From Bythopirellula goksoeyrii (lineage in GTDB: Bacteria > Planctomycetota > Planctomycetia > Pirellulales > Lacipirellulaceae): a stretch of DNA of 64,000 nt. The stretch is from the NCBI RefSeq assembly GCF_008065115.1, contig NZ_CP042913.1, forward strand, positions 4,443,278-4,507,277, in the 5' to 3' direction. The notes under the pieces are model-generated. The model was not told the DNA's origin. It saw only the letters and a program-made list of their open reading frames with translations, and searched no databases. Of the stretch, positions 45,040-54,602 are shown one piece after another. The position numbers and the translations under genes were made by a program. Each line of letters begins with the position of its first letter. The stretch's first letter is position 1.

Positions 45040-46044
45040 TTGCCAGTTTCAATCAATGATATTGCCCGAAAAGCTGGAGTCTCGCACTCGACGGTCGCGC
45101 GCGTCCTGAGGGGCGACGTGAAAGGCGCCCAGAAACGTAGTGCTGAGAAATCTGCGGAAATTCTCCGCCTGTCAGCAGAACTCGGATATCAACCCGATTG
45201 GCGAGCACGGGCCCTATCTCGTCGCAAAACACAGACGATTGGCCTGCTCTATTCAAATCCAAGTTGGATTTTTGAGGATCCTATGAATGAAATTGCAGTC
45301 TCATTTACTGAGTCACTGCAACAACATAACTATGATTTGCGCTTGATTCCCGCCAACTCGCAGGAACATTGGAAGGAACTCATCTACGGAGGTGCCGTCG
45401 ACGGGCTGGCAATGCTGCTACATATCCCCGAAGGCACCGAGGATGCTATTTGGAAAAGCGGGCTACCTACGATCTTATTAGGAGATAAGCTCGGCGACGA
45501 AGTGCCTCATGTGGTTCCGGATGATGTGGGGGGCGCCTATTCGGCTACTCGCCACTTGATCGGACTCGGGCATAAATCCATCGCCTTCTATATCGATGAA
45601 TCAATTCGCTTCCATGTGAGCGTGGATGAAAGACGGCAAGGTTTCAACCGAGCTATTGAAGAGGCAGGCGACTGTGTGCGAGGAGAAACCTGGCAGATCG
45701 GGTCCGATGAAGCAATCGACCGTTTGCTGACCCATGACCGACCGACCGCGCTACTTGGGTATTGCCACGTAGAAGCCTTGAAAATCACTCACGCAGCATG
45801 GGCTCACGGACTGTCGATTCCAACAGACTTAAGCCTTATTGCCTTTAACGACATTATGATGACACGACACATGACTCCACCTCTTTCTGTTGTCGGATAC
45901 GACATGAAAGAGATGGGGCATCGTGGAGCTGAAATGCTGGTGCGCTGTATCGAAAAGCCAGCCTCGAAAAAACTGCAAAACGTAGTATTACGTCAGAAAC
46001 TTATTATTCGTGGCACGACGGCTCCACCAGCGTCAAGGATCTAA
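45040..46044 (+). CDS. LacI-family transcriptional regulator
   Basis: A 334-residue repressor. The N-terminal domain (INDIARKAGVSHSTVARVLRG, LSAELGYQPDWRARALSRRKTQTIG) is a LacI helix-turn-helix and hinge; the sensor has GLAMLLHIPEG, HLIGLGHKSIAFYIDE, ALLGYCHVEALKITHAAWAHG, and LSLIAFNDIMMTRHMTPPLSVV. The TTG at 45040 is the likely start, with GGAG 11 bases upstream. It is divergent from GH10 across two matching palindromes and faces the PEP-CTERM/DUF1559/lipoprotein/GPH/GH10/GH3 run. It probably represses both directions in the absence of xylo-oligosaccharides. Confidence 0.9.
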   Translation: MPVSINDIARKAGVSHSTVARVLRGDVKGAQKRSAEKSAEILRLSAELGYQPDWRARALSRRKTQTIGLLYSNPSWIFEDPMNEIAVSFTESLQQHNYDLRLIPANSQEHWKELIYGGAVDGLAMLLHIPEGTEDAIWKSGLPTILLGDKLGDEVPHVVPDDVGGAYSATRHLIGLGHKSIAFYIDESIRFHVSVDERRQGFNRAIEEAGDCVRGETWQIGSDEAIDRLLTHDRPTALLGYCHVEALKITHAAWAHGLSIPTDLSLIAFNDIMMTRHMTPPLSVVGYDMKEMGHRGAEMLVRCIEKPASKKLQNVVLRQKLIIRGTTAPPASRI

Positions 46045-46124
46045 TGGAGGTGCAATTGCTAGACGTTTAAGTTGTCTTTTTAACCGAGATTCTCTTCACG
46101 TACTCGTCACTAGGAGGTTTGATC

Positions 46125-47480
46125 ATGTTTAAATCTTATGCCAAGAAAACCAGTGTAATCGTTGCGTTCATATTCATTCTTACTTCTGCCCGTGTCGAGG
46201 GTGCTGTTTTTGCTAATTTCGACGCGGCTCAATTCGATGCCAACGGGTTTGCGTTCGCCGACTTTGACGACTTCTTTGCCGTCGATACCTCGGGTGGCTC
46301 AATCAGTATCGACATCAATAGCGACATCGATGGACAAAACGGTCTTTTCGGTGGAATGGGATCAGACATTGTAGCCGACTTCACTGCAGCAACGACCCAG
46401 CTAGAGATCACGCTGACGGTCGACCCCCTTAACGTCGCCAGCAACTTCCGCATCGTACTTGTCGACAACGACGGAGTCGACACGGGCGAGGAATACCAAT
46501 TCTACATTGATCTCGCCAGTCTAACCCCTGGTCAACCGACACTCATTACCCAATCGTTGATCAACCCAGGTCCGGTCTATCGCCAAGCTGCCAATGGGCA
46601 AACGGATGGAGATATGGTTCAAAACTACGGACTGCGGCAGATGCAGATTCAAAGTGAATTCGGTGGTACAAACCGCTTGAAGATTGATGTTGAGAGCATC
46701 AAGTTGGTTGACCCAGACGATCCCTTGCTTATCGAATTCAACACAACAACCTATGAGGCCCAAACCCAAACTTTTACGTTTGGCACTTTTAGCGAGGCCG
46801 GAGTGCTGGATGCGTCGGGCTCAACCTTCTTAATCAACGCGGATCCAGCCGGAACTGGTGGGCCCAGTGGTGGTTTTGGCTTTAACGGCTTGAACGTAGA
46901 TTTCGATGCCACTCAATACCAAATAGAGATCGAGGCCAAATTACTCCCCAACAACACCGCCGACCAGTTTAATCTGGTCTTAGGTGACAATGACGGAGAC
47001 GACAGTGGCCCTGGCTTGGGAAGTGATGACTACAATTTCTTCGTGGACACTTCCAACTTCAATACGTCTGATTTCAGCACCTTTACTATTCCCTTGGGAA
47101 CCGGATCTGAAACCGACTTCGTTACTACTTTCGGATTTACTAATGGCGGTGACGGACTGCAGAATTTCGGACTCAGCCAGATGCAGATCCAATCGAGTGG
47201 TGATGACCCGGGTGTGCTGGGCATTGAAGTACTGCGTTTTTCAATTGTCGAGCGACCCGATGGTATTGCCGGGGACTTCGACGATGATGGTGATGTGGAC
47301 GGAAACGATTTCCTCGTCTGGCAACGAAATCCTGCCGTCGGGAACTTGTCCGATTGGCAGGCCAACTATGGAGCGCCGCCGCTTGCTGCCTCAGCGAGCG
47401 TCCCTGAACCAGCCACCTGGATGCTCCTGCTGTGTGCTGCTGGCGCGTTGCCCATTCGCCGAATAACAGAGAGGTCCTGA
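46125..47480 (+). CDS. PEP-CTERM protein with dockerin, two repeated domains
   Basis: A 451-residue exported protein. The signal (TSVIVAFIFILTSARVEG) is followed by two copies of a beta domain of about 180 residues; shared blocks include VADFTAATTQLEITL / DFDATQYQIEIEAKL, FRIVLVDNDGVDTGEEYQF / FNLVLGDNDGDDSGPG, and NYGLRQMQIQSEFGG / NFGLSQMQIQSSGDD. A dockerin-like module (GDFDDDGDVDGNDFLVWQR, SDWQANYG) and PEP tail (VPEPATWMLLLCAAGAL) end it. The ATG at 46125 has AGGAGG 7 bases upstream, one of the best ribosome sites here. It heads the DUF1559/lipoprotein/GPH/GH10/GH3 run. A glycan-binding role is inference. Confidence 0.85.
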   Translation: MFKSYAKKTSVIVAFIFILTSARVEGAVFANFDAAQFDANGFAFADFDDFFAVDTSGGSISIDINSDIDGQNGLFGGMGSDIVADFTAATTQLEITLTVDPLNVASNFRIVLVDNDGVDTGEEYQFYIDLASLTPGQPTLITQSLINPGPVYRQAANGQTDGDMVQNYGLRQMQIQSEFGGTNRLKIDVESIKLVDPDDPLLIEFNTTTYEAQTQTFTFGTFSEAGVLDASGSTFLINADPAGTGGPSGGFGFNGLNVDFDATQYQIEIEAKLLPNNTADQFNLVLGDNDGDDSGPGLGSDDYNFFVDTSNFNTSDFSTFTIPLGTGSETDFVTTFGFTNGGDGLQNFGLSQMQIQSSGDDPGVLGIEVLRFSIVERPDGIAGDFDDDGDVDGNDFLVWQRNPAVGNLSDWQANYGAPPLAASASVPEPATWMLLLCAAGALPIRRITERS

Positions 47481-47493
47481 TTGAAGTCATGGC

Positions 47494-47519
47494 GCCGGTG
47501 GGTTGGGCAGCCCATCGGC
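47494..47519 (+). terminator. Hairpin after PEP-CTERM gene
   Basis: GCCGGTGGG and CCCATCGGC pair over 9 bases with one G-U, around an 8-base loop, 13 bases after the stop. No T-run follows, so it may only reduce read-through into DUF1559. Confidence 0.4.
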
Positions 47520-47590
47520 TCCGTTAATATCTTGCTCTCTGGCTAAGATATATATGCCAGAGCTTTTCAACTAAATTGGGAACGGAAGTC

Positions 47591-48670
47591 ATGACAAGTC
47601 CTACTACTCGTCGCGGATTTACGTTGGTCGAATTGCTGGTCGTAATCGCCATCATAGGTGTTCTTGTCGCATTGCTGCTACCGGCAGTTCAAGCCGCGCG
47701 TGAGGCAGCCCGCCGCACCAGTTGCGTCAACAATTTGAAGAACATAGCTCTGGCGGCAATCAACCACCACGACCAGCAAGGTGCATTTCCAATCGACGAA
47801 GACTATTACGACGGGAATTCCGTTCAAGAAGTTGATATAGATTCGCTCACCTATACCTGGCAACCGCGCAGTAGATTCGGTACTCCGAAAGAAGGCCTTG
47901 ACGGTGGTGGTTGGATAGTGCGTGTCTTGCCATACATGGAACAACAAGCACTCTACGACCGATTTAACATTCCTGGACATGGACTGAACGGTGATTGGAA
48001 TGACAGGCAGAATTTGGGAATGAACTATACACTAGATCCTAATTTCCGCGCAGCGGTTGAAACTCAGCCCGAGGTACTGGTCTGTCCTTCGGACGAATTC
48101 GGCGGATTGCAATTGAACCAGTTTCCATATTCCGACAATAGCGTACCCTTCGGCAGGGAACTTACCGTTGCGACAACATGTTATAAGGGTAATGCTGGCG
48201 ATGCGCACTTCGAGTTCCTACCCAGCTTCGCCCCACAACCTCCCGGCCTATATACATATGACCCGCTGTTCCAATGCTACAGTGGCGACGACTGCGTGGG
48301 AATGTTCTGGAGAACTACCTATATCCGCGGGGGTGTAGAATTGCGGCAAGTAACTGACGGCGCCAGCAACACGTTTCTTATTGGAGAGACTTCCCCAGTC
48401 GATGGCAACAGCCCCGCGTGGTCCAGCGATGGAGACTGGGCGATCACGGCGATCAAACTCAATTGGGATCCAAATACTTCAGGAGCCTGTACAAATCCGG
48501 GTGCAAGAGAATGCTGGACACAGTACCGGGGTTTCCGAAGCAAACATCCAGGAGGCGCTAATTTTGCGATGACCGATGGTTCGGTATCATTCGTGCAAGA
48601 CGGAATTAATCCCCTGATCTATCGTGCGCTTTCGACCCGTAACCGTGGCGAGACCTCCACTAAAGAGTGA
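47591..48670 (+). CDS. DUF1559 pseudopilin-like protein
   Basis: A 359-residue DUF1559 member. The leader RRGFTLVELLVVIAIIGVLVALL and AAREAARRTSC match the copies at 49 and 26360. The C-terminal H-X9-DG motif is HPGGANFAMTDGS, and VTDGASNTFLIGE is present. The ATG at 47591 has GGAAG 2 bases upstream and GGGAAC a little further; the TTG at 47576 is less likely. It lies between the PEP-CTERM gene (110 bases upstream) and a small lipoprotein gene (32 bases downstream). The same three-gene order occurs at 25788-28338. Confidence 0.9.
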   Translation: MTSPTTRRGFTLVELLVVIAIIGVLVALLLPAVQAAREAARRTSCVNNLKNIALAAINHHDQQGAFPIDEDYYDGNSVQEVDIDSLTYTWQPRSRFGTPKEGLDGGGWIVRVLPYMEQQALYDRFNIPGHGLNGDWNDRQNLGMNYTLDPNFRAAVETQPEVLVCPSDEFGGLQLNQFPYSDNSVPFGRELTVATTCYKGNAGDAHFEFLPSFAPQPPGLYTYDPLFQCYSGDDCVGMFWRTTYIRGGVELRQVTDGASNTFLIGETSPVDGNSPAWSSDGDWAITAIKLNWDPNTSGACTNPGARECWTQYRGFRSKHPGGANFAMTDGSVSFVQDGINPLIYRALSTRNRGETSTKE

Positions 48671-48702
48671 ATGTATTGCAGCAGGATTTAGGAGCGAAAT
48701 GA

Positions 48703-49149
48703 ATGCAAACCTACCTTGTTAGTTACCCGCCCAGCAGCAATTCTGCTTGGTTGTGCACGGCCGCAACTTTTTTTATTGCCTCGCTCGCTGGGTGCGGTAG
48801 CGAATATGGTTCAACGGCGATCGGAGTCGTAACGCTCGATGGAAATCCAATTACTCCTGGCCTCGTAACCTTTGTACCTGAAGATCCCACCGCTGTTCCC
48901 TCGGTGAGCAATCTCGATTCAAACGGCGGCTACGAACTCAAGACGAACAAGTTGCCCGGGCTATCACCTGGGAAATACCGAGCTTCGGTACAAGCATTCC
49001 GCCCACCAGATGTGCCGGAAGGTCAACGCAGTTTCGAGCCTTCAGAGCCACTGGTTCCAGAAAAATACTTGCAAGTAACTACATCTGGCCTGGAATACAA
49101 TGTCGAACTTGGCAGCAATACGATCAACATTGAGTTAATCACAGATTAG
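48703..49149 (+). CDS. Small lipoprotein with TTR-like beta domain
   Basis: A 148-residue lipoprotein paralogous to that at 25788. The signal (CTAATFFIASLAGCG) includes the lipobox LAGC. The beta domain has GVVTLDGNPITPGLVTFVPED, GGYELKTNKLPGLSPGKYRASV, VPEKYLQVTTSGLEYNVEL and a final NTINIEL strand. The ATG has AGGAG about 8 bases upstream. It sits between DUF1559 and a GPH symporter gene. Role unknown; the repeated pairing is the strongest clue. Confidence 0.8.
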   Translation: MQTYLVSYPPSSNSAWLCTAATFFIASLAGCGSEYGSTAIGVVTLDGNPITPGLVTFVPEDPTAVPSVSNLDSNGGYELKTNKLPGLSPGKYRASVQAFRPPDVPEGQRSFEPSEPLVPEKYLQVTTSGLEYNVELGSNTINIELITD

Positions 49150-49248
49150 GCCGCGATTCTAGGTCTTGCGGATATCTCTCCACTCCAATGCGAGTGTGTT
49201 ACTCTGAAGAACCACACGTCGATCAGAGGCCGATCCTAAAGGGTGTCG

Positions 49249-50646
49249 ATGCAACAAGGCTCACAAGAACTCTCCGTTCTGGAGAAAACCGGTTACAGTC
49301 TGGGTGATTGCGCCGCCAATTTTGTGTTCCAAACACAGATCATGTTCTTGATGGGCTTCTATACTGATGTGTTTGGAATTGCCGCCTCAACTGCAGGCTA
49401 CATTTTCCTACTTTCTCGATTATGGGATGCTTTCAACGACCCCTTGATGGGAGCACTCGCTGATCGAACGGATACAAGATGGGGAAAGTTCCGACCTTGG
49501 ATTCTGATAACTGCCGTACCTTTCGCGATACTTTTTGTCCTGTGTTACACTGTCCCCGATCTTAGTTTGACCGGAAAGATCGTGTGGGCTGTCATTACCT
49601 ACAATCTGCTGATGATGATCTACACGGCCAACAACATCCCCTATTCGGCACTGACCGGGGTGATGACAGGTGACCGTGCAGAGCGTGGCAGTTTGGTAAC
49701 TTGGCGCTTTGTCTTCGCGATGATCGCCCAGTTTGTAGTTCAGACGTACACGCTCAGTATCGTGGCAGCTTTCGGCGGGCAAGCAGACCCTGCTGGGGCA
49801 TGGCAGAAGACGATTGCATTGTGGGCACTCATTGCCGTGGTGTTTTTTTTCATTACCTTTGCCACTACAAGAGAGAGAGTAAAGCCTGATCCACAGTTCA
49901 AGAGTTCACTTCGCGGAGACTTGGCTGACTTGTTAGGCAATCGCAACTGGGTGGCGCTGGCTGTGGCTACTGTGTTTATCTTTATTTGCCTCTCCATGCG
50001 TGGCGGGAGTACTTATTACTACTTCCAATACTACATTCGGGAAGGTGAGGTTTTTGGGAGAACTCCTTCCTGGCAGGATCTCTTCGGGTGGTTTAATGGA
50101 TTGGGAACCCTGACCACAATCGCCGGTGTATTGCTTTCCAAGCCACTAGCAATGCGATTCGGTAACAGGGATGTCTTCCGAGTAAGTCTGTTTCTCACTG
50201 CCGTCTGCATGGCAGCTTTCTATTTTCTGCCACCCACTGCAGTGCAAGCGATCTTACTGTTGCAGATGCTACTGCAATTTATCTACGGGACCACGATCCC
50301 TTTGCTCTGGGCCATGATGGCAGACGTGGCCGACTTTACCGAGTGGAAGACGGGTCGCAGAGCGACCGCCATGACTTTTGCTTTGACCGTATTCGCATTG
50401 AAGCTGGGTCTGAGCTTGGGAGGTGCCTTCCAAGGTTGGCTGCTTGACTACTACCAGTATGCTCCCAATGCAGCACAATCAGAGCATACCCTCGAGGGAA
50501 TCCGATTGCTAATGAGCATATTCCCAGCGATCTCGTTCTTTCTGGGAGTAGGAGCGTTGCTATACTACAAAATTGATAAGCCAACTGAACTGCAAATGCA
50601 CGAAGAGCTCACGCAGCGTCGCAGACGACAACAAGCAAGCTACTAG
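49249..50646 (+). CDS. GPH-family glycoside:cation symporter
   Basis: A 465-residue inner-membrane transporter with about 12 helices. It shows FNDPLMGALADRTDTRWGKFRPWI (GPH signature), NIPYSALTGVMTGDRAERGSL, and MADVADFTEWKTGRRATAMTFAL. These match the xyloside/glucuronide/melibiose symporter group (XynB/XylP-like). It should import xylo-oligosaccharides or related glycosides with Na+ or H+. The ATG at 49249 has AAGGG 6 bases upstream. GH10 follows after 8 bases and GH3 after that, so transport, secreted xylanase and cytoplasmic glycosidase form one operon. Confidence 0.9.
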   Translation: MQQGSQELSVLEKTGYSLGDCAANFVFQTQIMFLMGFYTDVFGIAASTAGYIFLLSRLWDAFNDPLMGALADRTDTRWGKFRPWILITAVPFAILFVLCYTVPDLSLTGKIVWAVITYNLLMMIYTANNIPYSALTGVMTGDRAERGSLVTWRFVFAMIAQFVVQTYTLSIVAAFGGQADPAGAWQKTIALWALIAVVFFFITFATTRERVKPDPQFKSSLRGDLADLLGNRNWVALAVATVFIFICLSMRGGSTYYYFQYYIREGEVFGRTPSWQDLFGWFNGLGTLTTIAGVLLSKPLAMRFGNRDVFRVSLFLTAVCMAAFYFLPPTAVQAILLLQMLLQFIYGTTIPLLWAMMADVADFTEWKTGRRATAMTFALTVFALKLGLSLGGAFQGWLLDYYQYAPNAAQSEHTLEGIRLLMSIFPAISFFLGVGALLYYKIDKPTELQMHEELTQRRRRQQASY

Positions 50647-50654
50647 GTGACAGA

Positions 50655-51836
50655 ATGAGGTTCCATTCCAAAGTGGATCTGATTATGAATAAACCCATCT
50701 CCCAAATTCTAATTCAACTTGTGATTTGCAGCATTTGCCTGCAGGTACGTATCGCGTTGGCCCAGCAAGCGACATTGAAAGAGGCCTTCGACAAGGACTT
50801 TCTTGTCGGAACTGCTTTGAGTACTGCACAAGTACTTGGCGATACACCAGCCGCTTTGGAGTTAGCCGCCCGACAGTTCAACTCAATCACTGCTGAGAAT
50901 CTGCTTAAGTGGGAAAGTGTTCATCCAGAGCCAGATAGATACGATTTCGAAGCCGCGGATAAATTCGTGGATTTCGGTGAGAACCACGACATGTTTGTCG
51001 TGGGCCACACATTGGTGTGGCACAGCCAAACGCCACAATGGGTCTTCGAGGACGACCAAGGAAATCCCCTCGAACGAGATGCTTTACTTGATCGTATGCG
51101 GGACCATATCCATACCGTTGTTGGTCGCTACAAGGGCAGAATCCATGGATGGGACGTTGTGAATGAGGCCATCGTCACCGATCCAAATGACGAGAGCAGA
51201 GGCTCCTGGCGCGAAACACCTTGGTATAGAATCATTGGCCCAGACTACATCGAGAAGGCTTTTCAATTTGCCCATGAGGCGGACCCCGAGGCTGAGCTGT
51301 ATTACAACGACTTCGACGAATGGAAGCTCGGCAAACGTGACTATTTTGGAAAAATCGTCTCTGATCTCAGAAACAAAAACATTCGCATCGACGGAATCGG
51401 CCTCCAAGGACATTGGGGACTCGACTATCCAACGGTTACCGAAATCGAGTCGATGCTCACCGGTCTAAGTCAACTTGGCGTGAAGTTAATGATTACGGAA
51501 CTGGATATGAATGTGCTGCCTAGTCCGTCTAGTAATACCGGTGCCGACGTGACGATGCGCATACAGGACCAACCAGAGTTTAATCCGTATCCCACGGGGC
51601 TGCCCGATGACATTCAAAAACAATTGTCTGATCGGTACGAAGAGATCTTTAGAATGTTTCACGACCATCGAGACACTATCGGCAGAGTAACCTTTTGGGG
51701 CGTCGACGACGGACAATCATGGCGCAACTATTGGCCGATTTCTGGCAGAACAAACTATCCGTTGCTATTTGATCGCAAATACCAGCCCAAACCTGCTTTT
51801 TATTCGGTATTACAGGTAGTCGGTGACGAAAAGTAG
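50655..51836 (+). CDS. GH10 endo-1,4-beta-xylanase
   Basis: A 393-residue secreted xylanase without dockerin or PEP tail. The signal peptide ends LQVRIALAQQ. The barrel has FNSITAENLLKWESVHPE, VGHTLVWHSQTPQW, the acid/base Glu in WDVVNEAI (about residue 171) and the nucleophile Glu in ITELDMNVLP (about 281), then VTFWGVDDGQSW. The ATG at 50655 has AGGTGA 4 bases upstream; an ATG at 50685 is a possible alternative. Unlike the GH10 at 42441 it would be freely secreted or periplasmic. It starts 8 bases after the symporter gene. Confidence 0.95.
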   Translation: MRFHSKVDLIMNKPISQILIQLVICSICLQVRIALAQQATLKEAFDKDFLVGTALSTAQVLGDTPAALELAARQFNSITAENLLKWESVHPEPDRYDFEAADKFVDFGENHDMFVVGHTLVWHSQTPQWVFEDDQGNPLERDALLDRMRDHIHTVVGRYKGRIHGWDVVNEAIVTDPNDESRGSWRETPWYRIIGPDYIEKAFQFAHEADPEAELYYNDFDEWKLGKRDYFGKIVSDLRNKNIRIDGIGLQGHWGLDYPTVTEIESMLTGLSQLGVKLMITELDMNVLPSPSSNTGADVTMRIQDQPEFNPYPTGLPDDIQKQLSDRYEEIFRMFHDHRDTIGRVTFWGVDDGQSWRNYWPISGRTNYPLLFDRKYQPKPAFYSVLQVVGDEK

Positions 51837-51918
51837 CCTCCAGCCAGTGTACCTGACCTACTAACCTTGGTTAGCATTGTTTCCACATTTCAGAACGTTA
51901 GTCTTAGGAGATTCTTTT

Positions 51919-54252
51919 TTGTCTACTGACTCCAGTACCGTTGCTACATCTATTTACCAATGTGCAGATAAGCCGATTGACGAGCGGGTTGCCGACCTAT
52001 TGTCGCAGATGACGCTCGAAGAAAAAGCGGCACAGATGGTTTGCGTGTGGAACGAGAAGAACGATAAGCTGCTCAACGAGCAAGCAGGCTTTGATCCGGT
52101 GCGTGCCAAGAGTCATTTTGGCCATGGGAATGGTTTAGGACAAATAGGACGCTTGAGTGATGCGGGAAGCAAAGCGGGAAAGAACTTTGCGTTGGGAAGA
52201 AACGCTCGCCAAATGGCCGAGCTTACGAACACAATTCAACGCTGGTTTCTCGAGAACAGCCGGCTAGGTATCCCCGTGGTCTTTCACGAAGAGTGCCTGC
52301 ACGGACTCATGGCGGTAGACGCAACTAGCTTTCCTCAGCCGATTGGCTTAGGAGCGACGTTCGATCCTGACCTGCTTCGCAATGTTCACCGCGTTATCGC
52401 CGCTGAGACACGGTGCCGTGGTGGACACCATGCATTATCACCCGTTGTGGACGTTGCCCGCGATCCGCGTTGGGGACGTGTGGAGGAAACCTATGGTGAA
52501 GATCCCTATCTAGTCGCCACAATGGGGACCGCTGCTGTCGAAGGGCTCCAGGGAGATCGGACCTTTACGGATGGCCAAAGTGTTGTTGCGACATTGAAAC
52601 ACTTCGCCGCTCATGGCCAGCCAGAATCAGGTACGAATTGTGCCCCCGTAAATGTTTCAATGCGCGTGTTACGCGAAGTATTTCTCGACCCATTCAAGAA
52701 AGCTATCCAACAAGGCAAGTCCTTGGCGGTAATGGCCTCTTACAATGAAATAGACGGTGTTCCCTCCCACGCCAATCGCTGGCTCTTGCGCGATGTGTTG
52801 CGAAACGAATGGGGATTCGACGGCGTCGTCGTATCAGACTATTACGCAATTCGTGAACTCAACGAGAGGCCCGATCTCTATGGTCATCATTTGGCCGTTG
52901 ACGGCAAACAGGCGGGCGAACTCGCAGTGCGAGCAGGTGTCAACATGGAGCTACCTGAACCGGATTGCTATCTAACGTTGGTCGAAAGCATTCAAGATGG
53001 ACAACTCTCGGAAGTTGAACTCGATGAGATGGTGCGTCCGCTATTAAAACAGAAATTTCAGCTCGGGCTGTTTGACAACCCCTATGTCGATCCAGAACTC
53101 GCCGAGCATCTTTCTGGGAGCGAGGCGCATCGTTCCATTGCTTTGCGAGCAGCTCATAAGACCATCACTCTGTTGAAGAACCATAATAAGACGTTGCCAA
53201 TCAATAGAGACAACATAAACACGATTGCAGTGATTGGCCCCAACGCCGATAGAAGCCTCCTGGGCGGCTATAGTGGTCTTCCGCGTTTCCAAACGACCGT
53301 ACTGCAGGGAATTCGAGACCACTTAGACAACTCGGCTCAAGTGGTCTACCACGAAGGATGCAAGATTACCAAGGGAGGGTCATGGTTCGAAGACGAGGTC
53401 GTACCGTATGACGCAGAGGAAGACCGTCGAAGTATTGTAGATGCCGTCGAAGCTGCCCGGGCTGCCGATCTGATTGTACTCGCTCTTGGCGGCAATGAGC
53501 AGACTTCTCGGGAAGCCTGGATGAGCAATCACCTAGGCGATCGCGCAAGCCTAGAGCTCTTTGGCAAGCAGGACGCTCTGGTAAATGCTCTGGCCGAGCT
53601 GGGAAAACCGATGGTTGCTTTTCTATTCAACGGTCGGCCATTGGCTTTTAGTAATCTGGCGGAAAAAGTGGACGGTCTCTTCGAGTGCTGGTATCTTGGA
53701 CAAGAGACTGGCAGAGCAATTGCTGACGTACTGTTCGGCGATGTGAATCCAGGTGGAAAACTGCCCATCTCAATCCCGCGATCAGTTGGGCATATTCCCT
53801 GCTTCTACAATCACAAGCCTTCTGCCAGACGCGGATACTTATTTGACGAAGTCACACCCCTATTTCCCTTCGGTTTCGGCCTGAGCTATACGCAATTCGA
53901 AATTGGACCACCCAAACTGCTTCGGTCACAGATCGCGGTAGGGGAATCGACGATTGTTCAAGTCGAACTAATGAATACTGGCAAGCTGCCTGGCGATGAG
54001 GTGGTGCAAATGTATATTCGCGATTGTGTCAGTTCGGTAACACGCCCTGTCAAAGAACTCAAAGGATTTCAACGCGTGACCTTAGAAGCTGGGGAAAAAC
54101 GCACGGTCTCTTTGGAAATAACACCAGAAAGCTTGGCGTTCTATGACATTGACATGAACCATGTTGTCGAACCCGGTGAATTCAAGATCATGGTCGGCAA
54201 CTCATCTAAAGACTCAGATCTTCAATGCACAATGCTGGAAGTCGTAGTCTAA
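51919..54252 (+). CDS. GH3 beta-glycosidase (xylosidase-type)
   Basis: A 777-residue cytoplasmic enzyme. The N-terminal barrel has LGIPVVFHEECLHGL, DVARDPRWGRVEETYGEDPYL, VATLKHFAAHG and the nucleophile Asp in VVVSDYYAIREL (about residue 306). The C-terminal sandwich (TITLLKNHNKTLPI, IAVIGPNADRSLLGGYSG) and a fibronectin III-like end (VVQMYIRDCVSSVTRPVKELKGFQ) complete the three-domain GH3 layout. There is no signal peptide. I chose the TTG at 51919, which has TAGGAG about 8 bases upstream; the frame opens at 51877. It probably releases xylose from imported xylo-oligosaccharides. Confidence 0.9.
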   Translation: MSTDSSTVATSIYQCADKPIDERVADLLSQMTLEEKAAQMVCVWNEKNDKLLNEQAGFDPVRAKSHFGHGNGLGQIGRLSDAGSKAGKNFALGRNARQMAELTNTIQRWFLENSRLGIPVVFHEECLHGLMAVDATSFPQPIGLGATFDPDLLRNVHRVIAAETRCRGGHHALSPVVDVARDPRWGRVEETYGEDPYLVATMGTAAVEGLQGDRTFTDGQSVVATLKHFAAHGQPESGTNCAPVNVSMRVLREVFLDPFKKAIQQGKSLAVMASYNEIDGVPSHANRWLLRDVLRNEWGFDGVVVSDYYAIRELNERPDLYGHHLAVDGKQAGELAVRAGVNMELPEPDCYLTLVESIQDGQLSEVELDEMVRPLLKQKFQLGLFDNPYVDPELAEHLSGSEAHRSIALRAAHKTITLLKNHNKTLPINRDNINTIAVIGPNADRSLLGGYSGLPRFQTTVLQGIRDHLDNSAQVVYHEGCKITKGGSWFEDEVVPYDAEEDRRSIVDAVEAARAADLIVLALGGNEQTSREAWMSNHLGDRASLELFGKQDALVNALAELGKPMVAFLFNGRPLAFSNLAEKVDGLFECWYLGQETGRAIADVLFGDVNPGGKLPISIPRSVGHIPCFYNHKPSARRGYLFDEVTPLFPFGFGLSYTQFEIGPPKLLRSQIAVGESTIVQVELMNTGKLPGDEVVQMYIRDCVSSVTRPVKELKGFQRVTLEAGEKRTVSLEITPESLAFYDIDMNHVVEPGEFKIMVGNSSKDSDLQCTMLEVVV

Positions 54253-54602
54253 TGCTGAGTACTTGATGGATTCATCCAAGAACTCAAATAGTACTGACAT
54301 TCGCAGCCATTCTCCAGAACGGCGAACTTTGGTCAAAGTCCGCGGCAGGGCACTCGAATGTAAGGGACATGAATATGATGAAGAATGCTTAGTATAAGTA
54401 GTTTGAGGCCAATTCTTAATGTGAAAAAGGAATTCTGGTCAGTTTCAGCGCATATTCTCTAGTGAAATCATTCCCGCAAATCAGCAGCTCTCCATATGAT
54501 GATCCGCACTTTTTTGCAAAAAAGACTCGCTGAAATTCGCTTGTAGAGCCAGTAGAATTGAGTGTTGGTTCCATTCACACTCCAATTCGCAAGGATTCCC
54601 TT
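54253..54602. other. Intergenic gap before GH28
   Basis: A 350-base gap between GH3 and GH28. It holds the 16-base palindrome at 54509-54524 and no gene I can support. The GH28 gene probably has its own promoter here. Confidence 0.55.
54509..54524. promoter_or_regulatory. 16-base palindrome CTTTTTTGCAAAAAAG
   Basis: A perfect palindrome 79 bases upstream of the GH28 start. It could be an operator or a weak hairpin; A/T-runs make it easy to arise by chance. Confidence 0.3.
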
